This document shows, piece by piece, positions 31,745 through 43,706 of a DNA stretch of 64,000 nt. The DNA is taken from NCBI GenBank assembly GCA_029747015.1, contig JAKOGI010000053.1, forward strand, positions 1,034,501 to 1,098,500, written 5' to 3'. Position numbers and translations under genes: made by a program. The notes below the pieces were generated by a model. It was not told the origin of the DNA and made no database searches. It was given only the letters and a program-made list of their open reading frames with translations. Numbering within the stretch: the stretch's first letter is position 1; every line of letters begins with the position of its first letter. This DNA is from Carnegiea gigantea (taxonomy: Eukaryota > Streptophyta > Magnoliopsida > Caryophyllales > Cactaceae).

Positions 31745-33033
31745 GCAATGATGAGAAAAATAATGTCCAACTAGAAGAGAAAATCTATTAGCAAACGAAC
31801 ATAATTAAACTAGAAGATTTGGATCTTATACCTCTTGAAGAAGTCAGGAGAAAATTGAAAAAAGGCAAACGACTATTAAAAGCGAAATCAATGAAATTGT
31901 ACATGAACTGAATGTTGACAAATTAGAGACATATTTAGTTAATAATGTAATTCCAAAACCTAAAGATTTTGGTAATTCTTCCATAAGAAACACCCATTTC
32001 ATAGACCTTGATATGTTCCAGCCGGGTGAACGATCAATTTTTTTCATTGGATTTATCATTAGAAAAACTTCTTCTTTTGATCAAATTAATCTTAATTACC
32101 CCTTTAAGCAGACCAAATACTAATTATGTATTGATAGAGCTCAAAATAGAGAAGAAAGATTTGAACATAGGTCAAGAAGAATGAAGAGAGTTCTGAATTT
32201 GAATATCACTTGGATTGTTGGAAATTTCCTAGATTACATAGAACATAAATTTTCTGACACTGTGGATGACTGATATGATTTATTAGAATAGGATGGTAAA
32301 GATGTATTGAGCATTCTAAAATCATCGACTTACATGGGTAAAAAATTATGCAAAAACTAAGTTCATTGGAGTCAAGCTTAATTCTAAGGAAAAAAACTAG
32401 ATAACGACAAAGAACGATTAATAATATAGAATTTAGATAGTCTTACTGAAAAATTGGTCATAATATGACAAATCATGGCATGTTTTATAATAAGTTACTC
32501 TATCCAATAAATTTTGTAATTAATAAAAAGAAAATTGTATGGCTTGAAAAAAAAAAACATATGTCATTTATATCGTAGGAACTAAATTTTTATTTTTTAG
32601 AAACGTCTATATATCTAGAAGAAAAAGAAAATAAAGAAGCAACTTGTAGCATGTTCATATATTGCAAATTAATAGAGTAGTGAATCTAAAAAGAGAAGAA
32701 ATAGAAGATTCTATAAGAAAAACATAGTTTTAATAAACAAAGAAGTGAGAAATATAATAGAAAGTATTACAAAAAGCCTAGTTTCAAGAGGAGAAGATTT
32801 TCTGGAAAAGCATCTTATCCAGAAAAAGAAAATAGTTATAAGTATTAGGCATGTAGATAAGTAGGTTATTATGCAAATGAATGAAAAAATGGAAAGGACA
32901 ACAAGCTGGCTAAAATTCTAGGTAGTCTCAACTATTTTTAGCTTATGACAAAGAAACACTAGATCTTACTTTAAAAAACAAAGAAATTGTAAGATAGTAA
33001 TGGAAGATGAATATGAAGATAGTTATTATGAAA
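31745..33033 (+). pseudogene. Decayed caulimovirid-like coat protein region (candidate endogenous pararetrovirus)
   Basis: With stops and frame changes ignored, the plus strand reads as a Lys/Glu/Asn-rich protein: PGERSIFFIGFIIRK (about 32,020), NLNITWIVGNFLDYIEHKF (about 32,200), then a basic KKPSFKRRRFSGK stretch (about 32,770-32,810). At 32,840-32,890 it reads YK, Y, stop, A, C, R, stop, V, G, Y, Y, A, N, E, stop. The spacing is that of a CCHC knuckle with most of its ligand positions replaced by Tyr or stops. A basic block before a knuckle ending ANE resembles plant caulimovirid coat proteins. The family is an inference; an LTR-element Gag is the alternative. A TRIM LTR interrupts it at 33,034. 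It cannot encode a protein. Confidence 0.42.
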
Positions 33034-33395
33034 TGTAACACCGAAACCCAATAGGCTAGGTCGTTAGACAGCCTACTGGCCAACAATCTAACCTCTAGGC
33101 CTTTGACTTAAAGACTAGGCCCTAATAATCCATTGTCCTCATCTAGGCTTGAAAGGGAGAGCACTTGTTGTTATAGTAGCCTGTTATATTGTTTATAAAC
33201 CATGCCATGCTTCTCTAATGTTTTGGTGTAGGATAGGGAACGTTACAACCTTACCTAGTTAAAGCAGTACCATCTTCATAAGGCCCATCGATGACCGCTC
33301 GAGCTAGCAGTTGGGCAATAACAATGGTCGTTAACCCATAGATTCCTCTCAGTCGGTGGTGCAAAGGGGTTCCAAACTGTAAAGCCCAAAGTCTA
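33034..33395 (-). mobile_element. Partial TRIM element (LTR plus part of internal domain)
   Basis: An LTR-like unit runs 33,034-33,247. It starts TGTAACACCGAAACCC and ends GAACGTTACA. What follows (TTAAAG, ACCCATAG) matches the internal part of the element at 58,004, which has a reverse-complemented primer site, so the orientation is minus. The second LTR is missing, and the internal part stops near 33,395. There is no coding capacity. Confidence 0.55.
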
Positions 33396-33619
33396 GTGTG
33401 GTATCAAATACACAAACCAACCCAAACCACACGTTATAGCCCATTATAGTAGGAAGTCCAACAATTAGGCTCATACTTCATCAACACTGAGTCCAAAAGT
33501 AGAAGACCTTAGTGTTAGGCTTATGGACGTTAGACATTATAAACTTGACATCCTTTATTTAAATTGATAATTTGGGAAAAAAAAATTTCCTTATATACAT
33601 TCAGGTGTATATGTGGGGT

Positions 33620-34438
33620 GTTAATCCACCCATCTAGGATCCTACACCTCGAAGGAATAGGGGAATGTACCCTCTATCTGATGAGATAGGTAATGGAGTT
33701 CCTAAGATGCGAGTGAGTGAATGTGGAAGAATTCCTTGATGATATTTCAAATCCCAGAGGAAATATTTTTTTTCCTTTAGAAATAAAGGAAACTACTTCT
33801 TTTGCAGAGGTTATTGATTCGCCAAACCACAAAGAGTGGGTATATCCTATGAGAGATAAGATGGACTCAATGTCAAGCAATGAGGTTTGGGAATCCATTG
33901 ATCTTCTTTCCCAATTTAAATATAGGAGAAACTAATGGGTTTTCAAGGTAAAACATTAAGTGAATGGATCAATCGATAAATTGAGGCCCATCTAGTAGCA
34001 AAGACTTTACTCAAATTGAGAGTGTAGACTATGAAGAGACATTCTCTCATGTCTTGAGGTTTGCCTCTATTGGCATGCTTTTATCCTAAGTTGCTGATTT
34101 GGAATTAGAGTTGTTTCAAATGAATGTAAAAACTTCTTTCCCCAATCGTAATATTGAGGAAGAGATTTATATAGATCAGCTTATTAGTTCTGTATCAAAA
34201 GACAAACTCTATTATCTTAATAAATCTATATACGGTCTCAAGTAATCTTCCAGATCATGACACTTTAGATTCCATAAAGCGATTATTTTATTTGGTTTGT
34301 CCATGGATATAGAAGATCATTGTGTGCATGTCAAGAGAACAACAAAGAAGATTGTGTTTCTTACTTTATATGTTAATGACTTGCACTGGCTAGAAACAAT
34401 ATAGAGATGATGAAAGCCACTAAACAGCGGTTGTTTTA
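33620..34438 (+). pseudogene. Ty1/Copia pol pseudogene, RT part before insertion
   Basis: Reading through stops, the plus strand carries the integrase-RT linker (TPRRNRGMYPLSDE, about 33,645), then NHKEWVYPMRDKMDSM, NEVWE, WVFKVKH, FQMNVKTSFP, EEIYIDQL, NKSIYGLK and DHCVHVK. LYVNDL lies at about 34,366-34,383. These are the ordered motifs of Copia RT. In the polymerase box the first Asp of the DD pair is Asn, and many stops are present. The frame is cut at 34,438 by the minus-strand LTR element and resumes at 40,950. Confidence 0.78.
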
Positions 34439-35575
34439 TGTACAGTATTTTTGAATGTAAATTTAAAGGCCGCAAGCGTACAACTTTCATTGTAATACTT
34501 GACGATTATCTCCTCAGGGACGATGGATGGAATTGGGCCACTAACTATGGAATCCAATTAATCTATCATCATTCTAAATTAATTAAAACAATAAACATCT
34601 AAAACTATAAATTATAAATGGATCAAATTCTAAATAATCACTAATTTTTCATATGATTTTATGAGATCTCAATAACTTCCCATTAGATAAATATAGCGAA
34701 CCCTAATGCAACTAACCACATATTCTCAATGAAAGAAACAAACTAAAACGAACTAAAACAAATTAAATAAATCCAATAGAATAACCAATTCTTCCCAACT
34801 AACAAACTAATAACACTGGAGACAGAGAAAGAAAAATGCAGAGGAAAGAGACAAGGGTGTCCTGGCTGGAAGCTCGACCCAGCTCCTCTCTCACTAACCT
34901 CCATCGAGGGATAACCGAGCATAATGAACTCAAAATAGAACCATAGTAGAAATGGCAAGCTACTTGTACTTAAACTAAAACATAGGAAAAGTAAGTACTT
35001 GAGCAAATAAAGGAGATAATAGGGAAATTGGAAACAAAACAGAAGCAGGGGAGGGGGAGTTAAAACTTCAACCAAGCACAAACACAAACAAACTTCAAAG
35101 GTCACCCAAAAATGACGGAATTGCCATAAATCTGACACTTGAGCTCAGAGAACATGAAAACAAGTGAAATGGATAATTGAGCAATTCCTGGCCCAAGATT
35201 TATGCTATTTCAAGCACACATCATCCAATAGGTACTGAAATTAACAAAACTACACTGATTCTACGAATTTGGAACTGAAAATTGGATCTAAAATTCAAAA
35301 TTGAAGCAAAGAAAAATCAAAATAAAACCCTAAATTACTAAAACTGGAATGGAATTAACTAAAACCCTAAATAAAACCTAGATTACCTAGCTCGCTACTA
35401 CAGTTGCTGCCTTTATACTCACCCGTTCTTCAATCTCGACCCTTCATTTCGGTTCTGATGCGAACAGCGAAGATGATGTTGTGCTGGTCGAGATGGGGGT
35501 GAGATTCGATGTTGGCAGTGCATGCTAATGAAGGTGGATGAGGATGAAGGTGATGGTGATGGTGGTAGATGATTT

Positions 35576-35623
<48 letters not shown>

Positions 35624-36039
35624 AACTGAGATATAGGATAGGGGGTTTTCTTAGGGTCTCCTAGCGAGCTAGAAAGAAGAGAGGGATTGAAGAATAGGGG
35701 GTGTCGTGATCTAATGATGGGCAATTGAGAGAAAGGAGCGGAGGAAATAATGAGGGAAGAGCATGTGAGAGGCACGAGAGCTGGCTGGGGTTTTTTTAGG
35801 TTTTCTTTTATATTTTTTTACCTCTTTTTGCTTTTGGGGCAGAGTAAGAAATGGGTTGGGTTAATGGTTGGGTTCTTAATTCAATTCTTCATTTTTAGCA
35901 TTTTTCTTCACCTTTTTTCGATCTTTTTTCCATCACCTACAAAATCAAATAAAATCAAATAAAAAATCTAAACATAATAATAATTTGAGCCCAAATTAGG
36001 TACAAAGGTATTGTAAACAGATCATATTTTTTGTAAATA
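34439..36039 (-). repeat. Gag-only element 1, 3' LTR (left)
   Basis: About 1.6 kb, homologous to 39,330-40,949 along its length. Shared segments include GGCCGCAAGCGTACAA and AGGGATAACCGA. It carries a 44-bp GA microsatellite absent from the other LTR. Confidence 0.88.
35578..35621. repeat. (GA)n microsatellite
   Basis: About 21 GA units inside the left LTR. The same site in the right LTR (about 40,475-40,500) has only a few units interrupted by ATAAG. Confidence 0.95.
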
Positions 36040-37499
36040 CCCCCACACGAAGAATTCGCTTGTCCTTGAGTAAAACAAATTAAACTACCTAAACAGAAAT
36101 GGAAATAAGAAGAAGAAAATCCTAAATCACTCTTATAGGAATCACGGTTGTATTTAGCGTATGTAACTAGTACTTTAAACCCCTCGATTTTTCAGGTGGA
36201 TGAGTGAGAACTCGTGAGGGTTTTCAAGTGACACATCCCCAAAAATCTTTTCAAAAATAAAGGAAAATATTTTTGATTTTTTTTTTCAAAACATAATCTT
36301 ATATACAAGTAATGGAGAAATTATATACACTCTAGGCAATTGCATCACCCTAGTAACTAAATCACCAAATTATATACATATAGAATGTACAATCAGAAGA
36401 CAATCTAGTCATAGAATGCAATCCGACGTTCACGCACTTTTCACCCCTCACAACAATATGCAATGATATGTACACCTTGGTGCATGTGCAAATGTGAATC
36501 AATACTTATGAATCAAGTTGCTAACACTAACACGATCCCTATATTGTTGCCTAATTGCCTTCTTTGCTCCATTTCCCCCTCTTTTTTTAAAGAATAATAA
36601 TGCACACACCCTAAATCCACTTGACTTATAAATATTTGTGTCTTCCCTAAAAAGATGTTTTATTCGAATGTGCAAAGCACTTATTTCATTGCCCAAACAG
36701 ATGTGTAATCAAGTAAAATAGCACATATTCAAGCTAATTAAAGATATGGAATAAAGATAGTAGCTTTTAACATTGATGCCTGGATTTTTATTCACTTTTT
36801 TAGACTTTCTCTTTTTCCTTTTTTTCCGCATTTTTCAAGAGCTTAAATTTCAACTTTGACAAACAAAACGTTCACATGCCAACTTAATACCAAGACCCAA
36901 AGAATTGATGGAAAAGTGAGTGAAGTAGGCACAAACTTACACATATGAGATAGGGTTATTATGGAAAATCGAATCTATATCCTCAACTAAACATCTCATC
37001 ATGCAATCGTTATTTACATATAACTTAATGACCTAACAATATGGGATCACAATCGCTTAAGAAAGCACACAAGTCCCAAAGGAAAAGAAAAATCTTTTTT
37101 CAAAAATTTCAAAAACATATACAAATAGGTACCTCACCCCCACACCGAAACTCTATAACATCCTCATTGTGGGAACTAAGGCACCAAAAAGTAAGCACAT
37201 AAGCAATCCAACAACAAACCAAATACAAATTCACAAGTATATACAAAGCTATGACACCACTAACAAACACAAAACCAAACAACACCAATAAATATTCACA
37301 AACAAAGCACACCACCAACAAACACATATAAAACAAAATACACAAATTAAACAGGGATGATCATAGCCATATTGGGGCAACAAATCCCAAAGTTCACCTC
37401 AAAATTGATCATCTTTACAAAATCACAATCCTAGACATTCACAACTATGTACACAAAGAAAGAAAACAAAAATGAGAAGAGAGAAGAGTTGGAACGATC

Positions 37500-38050
37500 A
37501 TACCAGGTTAGATGCGGAGTGCACCTAAACTAAGCCTCACTCAGATGATATCGAGGAGATCTATAGAGTATCAGCCACTCCATCTTAGCTCACAAGCTAC
37601 CACTCTTCAAAACCGACCAAGGCTTGTAGCAACTTGTCAAATATTTGGGCACATTCCTAACAGAAATGAATGTAGTTAGAAATAGGAGGTGTAGCCCAAG
37701 TAAAGTGTGTAAATGGAATGCAACTCAAGGCTCTCTTTAGCTTATCAAAGCTCCCAGCCCAATCAAATGAGAGATGTATATAGGTAGAATCAGATGCACA
37801 ATTCAATGGTCTGACAATAATGTAAGTATATGAATGTATAAACCATCAAGAGTGATTTAAATGACCAAAATGAAGTCCAACATCTCTAAAGGGGGAGGGG
37901 AGAGGACCAAGGCAAGGCCCATCAAGTGAAATACGAAAATCTAAGTCTACAGGATTGCCTAAAGCCAAGTCTTTCACCTCGAAGTGATCCTCGAGTCTTT
38001 TTGTGTCACTATTATCAAGAGTCTGATCTAAACAAGGAGTGTCAAGTATA
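37500..38050 (-). pseudogene. Gag-only element 1, second conserved frame (FDKLKRAL protein), decayed
   Basis: The minus strand carries AGSFDKLKRALSC near 37,730 and FDKLLQAL near 37,620, then a stretch that matches element 2 nearly base for base into TCTAACCTGGTATGATCGTTC (37,495-37,515). The matching element 2 frame (52,807-53,319) reads YTFDKLKRALTC and FDKLLHSLLGF. I recognise no family. Stops and shifts break it. Its survival in both members suggests the ancestor carried this second frame. Confidence 0.5.
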
Positions 38051-38281
38051 ACAAGTCTCAGACTCTATAAAAGTAGACTGGTGAGTGTCTAAATAAGGCA
38101 GAAAAAGGGGGAGTGAAGAAGAAAGGGGTAAAATATAAGGGATGAGAGCTAAATCAGGGGAAGACTCCATATGAATGAGATAAATAAGCTCCTTAGAGGA
38201 ATAACCTCACTAAAATCCACAACAAAGGGCTTATTAAGAGAATGCTCCTCAGAAAATGTTTGACTTAATTAATATGTCACA

Positions 38282-39066
38282 CTAATTATCAGAACTAGCA
38301 TTAGCCTCAAATCGGTCTCCATTCTCTAGCTCTCCTAAGAGAGCCAAAGTAAGAGACGAATCATGAACGGTCAGACTACCCTCATGGGTGTCAGTAACTA
38401 TGCTAAACTCTAGAGGGGATGCAGCTGCTAAAGGAGATGAGGGATCACTCGCTTCCTCGAGGTCATCATGAAAATGATGCCCTAAAGGAATCGATGCTTC
38501 ACATCTAACATCAAAGTCATCACAAGACCTAGCCTCAGGTATAGAAGAGCTTAAACTAAGGTTGATCTTGAGTAAACTACACAAGTAAAGCTCTTTATTT
38601 AAAGCAACCAATGTCTCTAATCTGTGTGATCTACTAAGCAATAGACAAGTATCAATATCATGATAAAAGGAATCACAATAATCACATGAAATAGGAACAC
38701 ATGGAGTATGATGGTGCTCATAAGGTATGCCACCAAACTGGCTTTCATCCAAAGGTGTAATATAAATCACATAAAGGCCAGGAATGAGGTGACTAAAGGT
38801 CTTTCTAGTATTTTCATACTCGTAAGTTTCATGAGCCAAATATTCAAAGAAATCCCAAATTTCATCCAGAGTCCTAGTAAACAAACATCCCAAACCCTTG
38901 GGATATGTAGTCTCAATATGACCTCGATATTCATTATTAAGACCCTTAAAGGTCACTTTGTAAATTTTCTATTTCTGAAAATATCAATCAAAACATTGAG
39001 CATGAAAGTTATTCAGTCTAATCAAATATTACCAAAATATTTCATGATCAAATTGAGGTAAATCGA
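38282..39066 (-). pseudogene. Gag-only element 1, Gag-like protein with CCHC knuckle
   Basis: The open part runs 38,956-38,282 (about 224 residues). Homology to element 2 extends upstream to about 39,066 through three in-frame stops (QFDHEIFW, then LNNFHAQ). Landmarks are GLNNEYRGHIETTYPKG, DEIWDFFEYLAHETYEYEN and CDYCDSFYHDIDTC, which fits C-x2-C-x4-H-x4-C. The C-terminus is acidic and Ser-rich. I infer Gag from the knuckle and the position after the primer site; I do not recognise the capsid family. Confidence 0.65.
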
Positions 39067-39299
39067 AAATTATCATTTGTTTTTTAAAATTTTTAAATTT
39101 TTTCAATTTTTAGGGGTTTTAAAAAATTTTTCCAATTTTTTTAATTTTAGCATTTTCTATTTTTTTATTTTTTTTGGGGATTTTTTAAAGAAATAGACTA
39201 AGCTAAGTTACTATTAATGACGAAATAGACAAAGTAAAACCAAAACATATACAACTAACAAGAAAATAGCAAAAAAATAAGAATGTAACCTAATCTCAA

Positions 39300-39329
39300 G
39301 CCGTCGTCCCCGACAGCGACGCTAAAAAC
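39300..39329 (-). other. Gag-only element 1 primer-binding site (tRNA-Asp type)
   Basis: The minus strand reads TTTTAGCGTCGCTGTCGGGG directly after the 5' LTR end. It resembles the TGGCGCCGTTGCCGGGGA site typical of Athila-type elements, primed by aspartate tRNA, with a few changes. Confidence 0.7.
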
Positions 39330-40949
39330 TGTATAAGATTTGTGAATGTAAATTTAAAGGCCGCAAGCGTACAAGTTTTGCTATAATACTTGAGGGTTGC
39401 TTCCTTAGGGACAATGGATGGAATTAGGCCACTAACTATGAAAATAAACTAATCTATCATCATTCTAAACTAACTAAAACAATAAACATCTAAAACTATA
39501 GATTACAAACGGATCAAATTCTTAATAATCAATCATTTTTATGAGATTTCAATAGCTTCCCATTAGATAAAAATAGCAAACCCTAATACAACTAACCATA
39601 TATTCTCAATGAAAGAAACAAACTAAAACAAACTAAAATAAATTACATAAATCCAATAGCATAACTAATTCTTCCCATCTAACAAACTAACAACATTGGA
39701 GACAGAGAAAGTAGAACACAAAGGAAGGAGCCATGGGTGTCATTGCTGGAAGCTCGATCCAGCTCCCCTCTGACTGACATCCATTGAGGGATAACCGAAC
39801 ACAATGAACTCAAAACAGAACCAAACCAAAAATGGGGAGCTACTTGTACCCAAACTAAAACCTACAAACACTAAGTACTTGAGCTAACAAAGGAGATAAT
39901 AGGGAAAATGGAAACAGAATAGAAGTAGGGGAGGGACAATTAAAACTTCAACCAAGCACAGCCACAATAAGCTTCAAAGGTCACCCAAAAATGGCGGAAT
40001 CACCATAAATCCAGCACTCGAGCTTAGAGAACATAAAAACAGAGGAAGGGATGACAAGTAACCGAGCAATTCCAAGCCCAAACATTATGCTATTTGAATC
40101 ACAAATCATCCAATAGGTACTGAAATTAACAAAGCTACACTAATTCTACAAAATTTAGAACTAAACATTGGATCTAAAATTCAAAATTGAAACAGAGAAA
40201 ATTCGAAATAAAACCCTAAAATCAAATCCCAAATTACTAAAACTGGAATGGAACTAACTAAAACCCGAAATAAAACCTAGAATACCTAGCTCGCTGCTGT
40301 AGTTGCTGTCTTTGTACAGCCCCTTCTTCAATCTCGACCCTTCATTTCAGTTCTAATGTGGACGGTGAAGATGACGTTGCGCTGGCCGAGATGGGGGTGG
40401 GATTTGGTGTTGGCAGTGCACAATGATAAAGGTGGATGATGATGAAGGTGATGGCGATGGTGGTAGATGATTCGAAGAGAGAGATAAGAGAGGGAGAATG
40501 TGAACTGAGATGGGGATGAAGGGCATTTTCTTTGGGTCTCCTGACCAGCAAAAGAGAAGAGAGGGATTGAAGAATTAAGGGGTGTCATGGTCTGATGCTA
40601 AGCAGGAGAGAGAAAGAGGTGGAGGAAATAAGAGGCGCGGAGGGGGGGGGAGAGCACGTGAGAGGCACGGGACCTGGTTGGGGTTTTTTTTTTAAGTTTT
40701 CTTTTATTTTTATTTTTATTTTTATTTTTGCTGCTTTTTGCTTTTGGGCTAGAGTAAGAAATGGGCTGGGTTAATGGTGGGTTCCTGACTCAATTCTTTA
40801 TTTTTAGCAATCTTCTTCACCTTTTTTCTTATTTTTTCTATTACCTACAAAATCAAATAAAATCAAATAAAAAATCTAAACATAATAATTATTTAAGGAC
40901 AAATAAGACATAAAGATATTGCAAAAAAATCGTATTTTTGGTGCAAATA
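39330..40949 (-). repeat. Gag-only element 1, 5' LTR (right)
   Basis: About 1.62 kb, starting TGTATAAGATTTGTGAATG on the plus strand. It matches the left LTR with many scattered differences, so the insertion is not recent. The right limit at 40,949 is set by the point where Copia sequence resumes. Confidence 0.87.
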
Positions 40950-41870
40950 TTTTTTGTCTTCGAGATGAAGGACGCATGGAAATAATAAAAAATTATCCTA
41001 AGAAGCTTCTTGGTTTTTGCTAGGAGGAGTACAGCGAAAGGGTCTTAGAAGCTTTCAGATGCATTATTGTAAACTCAATGATACTCTAATTAAGAAGACT
41101 TTGAACGTAAATCTTGTTCAATGTCTCAAAACAAATGAATAAAAGTAGAAAATAAGCTATGTTCTGTACGACAATGTCGTAGGAAGATCAATGTATGCCA
41201 TATTGTGCATAAGGTTGGATTTTTACTTTGCAGTTGGTCTCGTAAGTTATAACTAGAGTAAACCAGGACCTAATCATTGACAAATGGTCAAGAGAATCTT
41301 CACTACCCTCATGGTGTAAGTGACATGGTCCTCTATCATCATGGTAGGGAGCTAAAGCTAAGAGGATATTTGGATACTGATTGGGGAGGTAACCAAGATG
41401 AGTCTAGGTTGGCCTTAGGATATTTTTCCACCCTTAGCGAGGGAGCCACATCTTGGTGTAGCAAGGAGCAAGAATGCGTAGCCTTATTGATCATGGAAGC
41501 AGAATATGTTGCTTATTGCCTTATCACTTAGGAGGCAATATGGTTGAGGAGTTTTCTTTAGGATCTCAATCTTACTCCTAGGATTCATGATCCTATTAAA
41601 ATGTTGTGCAACAACACTGTTGCCGTTCATTATATTAAAGAGTCGAAATTCCATGGGAAAACCATGCGTGTTAAGAGGCATCATTACTTTGTTCGAGAAG
41701 CCATAAAGAGGAAGGAAGTTTCTATTAAGTATATTTCCACTAACAAGATGGCTCTAGGAACTTTTCTTTTTCAAATGTTTAATTGCATGATTACGCACTT
41801 TGAAATGTCACTAGAATTCTGCTTGACCTTGTTGCACAGGTAATCGCCCTGAGGATTAAGTAGTGGGAAG
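40950..41870 (+). pseudogene. Ty1/Copia pol pseudogene, RNase H part after insertion
   Basis: Copia sequence resumes with GTCTTCGAGATGAAGGAC. It continues through the RT C-terminus to RNase H: YLDTDWGGNQDESR (about 41,370), WCSKEQECVALLIMEAEYVA (about 41,455), CNNTVAVHY, HGKTMRVKRHHYFVREAIKRKE and IKYISTNKMA. Stops are at 41,529 and elsewhere. The conserved TDWGG and EAEY acidic residues are present. The protein ends near 41,840. AAGTAGTGGGAAG at about 41,859-41,871 could be a polypurine tract. Confidence 0.8.
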
Positions 41871-42950
41871 TGTGAGACAAAATTATATAGGCATCAGATG
41901 TGTATATTGATCTGCCTTCATACTTGTGAGGTATGAAAAGTAAGTAACTGTTAGCTTAATAAGTCTAAGATCACAGTCTACTGAGTCAAATATGAAATGC
42001 CCCGATTTTATATCCAGGCTTTAAAGCTTCTTAGGTGCCAAGATGAACATTGGGTATGTTGATCTAGTCGCCAAGGTTGGATTTGTTCTAAACTTATGAT
42101 TCGCATGGCATATAAGAGTGACATGCCCAACGTAGTGAGAGTTATGCCATGCCATACATTTTGTACTTTGAGTGCTATAAAACAATTGACATGTGGGTGA
42201 CAATTGAGTTTCCTTTCTTTGTCATAGTGTGATCTCTATGTGTGATGCTCTTTGGCTTTGAACTATGATATGAAGCCAAGGTTTTGTGGTGCTACTTTAA
42301 TGTGTTTTTAAGAGCTAAGATGTATACGATTCAACAAAGCACTTTAGGAAAGCAGTTGAACTAAGGTGAACAATAATGAGTGTCTAAAGAAGAATCTTTC
42401 CATTTTCACCATATCAGCTCGGACCATTGTATTCGGTATATAATCATGTGATATAACTATAAGTATAAAGGGATAGTGTATGATATCAGATGTTTGGATG
42501 ATTTGGGGTATTGTTTAATGTGAAAGTTTTATGTTAGTTAGGTGGTAACTTAATAAAACACTAACTATTACTTTTTATTTGCACATCTCATTTTAGTATG
42601 AAAAGTAAAGAGACACATTGGCAAAGAAATGTATTACTAATGACCTGTGTAGCCGAGTGGGAGATGTTAAGTGGGTTAAGTAATGGCCACTAACCACATT
42701 TAGTGGTGGACAATTACACTTTGGAATCCCCTTATCCTCATTAAGTTTAGCAGTTTGGTGTCTACTTAAGGAGAGGTTAAGCTAAGTTTAACACCTAATC
42801 AACATTGCTAATCTCCCCTCTAAAACATTGTACTCTCTTTGCCTCTCTCAAGGCTGTCCACCACTAGTGGGAGCCACTAAATTCATGGGTGACAAGACAT
42901 TATTAATGACAAGGTTCAAACTAGGTTCAAATTGAGCGCATCAAATCAGT
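41871..42950 (+). other. Copia 3' non-coding region and candidate LTR start
   Basis: There is no frame of note. Two purine-rich tracts could precede an LTR: AAGTAGTGGGAAG|TGTGAGAC at 41,871 and GAGTGGGAGA|TGTTAAGTGG at 42,665. The second looks more like a Copia polypurine tract and LTR tip. The matching 5' LTR was not found in the window, so neither boundary is certain. Confidence 0.35.
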
Positions 42951-43706
42951 GGGCTACCAAACGACATTCTAATCCTACGACTTCCGTCCTAAGGTTAGTC
43001 CTTACATTACTTATGATAGCAAACTACCAAAATGTTCATCAGTAAATGTTATAAATGTTTAATAATATATTAAGTAAATATTGTGTATATTTGATAATAT
43101 GAAGTGCACTACTATACTTTCAAACAAATAAACAGTAAAGAGGCAAACAAAACATCGGATCATGAGATATTAAAACAGCCAAAAATTTTATATTGTACAT
43201 GTGTACTTAATAGTTATTGTTACCCCATTTAGTTCAAATCCTAGATCCATCACTATTCTCTTTCTATCATCCATTTGTTACTAGACATCCTGACATATAT
43301 CCAGTTGTGAATAACTAATTTTGTTTTAAAAAATCAAGTTATGAACATTTAAGTACTTAGATGCCAAGTATTCATTTTGTTGATTGTAGCTGTTGAATTA
43401 ATTACGTTTAATCTTAATTAAAAATTATTTACATTTAGGCACCTAGAGGTTAGGGATATTAATTTTCAAAACCTTACTTTTTTTGGCTTAATTTTTAGTG
43501 TCCTCACATAGATATTTTGCCATACTCTAATCCTCAAATGATGATTGTTCTCTTTTTATATTGATTTTTGACTTTAAAAGAATAAAAATTTTGCTTCTTT
43601 TCGTTCCTTTTCCTCTCTTCTACCTTCGCTACCACGGCGAACCTTGACCTAGTTATGGACCATAACACAACCAACATACTTTCACAATTGGGTGCTCACT
43701 TGAGAG
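42951..43706. other. Intergenic, no gene seen
   Basis: AT-rich sequence with only short frames and no recognisable motif on either strand. Confidence 0.4.

Larger units (their letters stand above)
34439..40949 (-). mobile_element. Gag-only non-autonomous LTR retrotransposon 1 (TR-GAG-like), inside Copia
   Basis: Two long LTRs (34,439-36,039 and 39,330-40,949) flank an internal domain of about 3.3 kb. Both start TGTA..GAATGTAAATTTAAAGG on the plus strand. On the minus strand the 5' LTR is the right one. It is followed by a tRNA-Asp-type primer site (39,300-39,329), a Gag-like frame, a second frame and a polypurine tract (36,040-36,056). The flanks TTTTA and TTTTT look like a one-mismatch TSD. 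No protease, RT or integrase is visible, so it would depend on a partner, perhaps Athila-like given the primer site. Confidence 0.82.
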
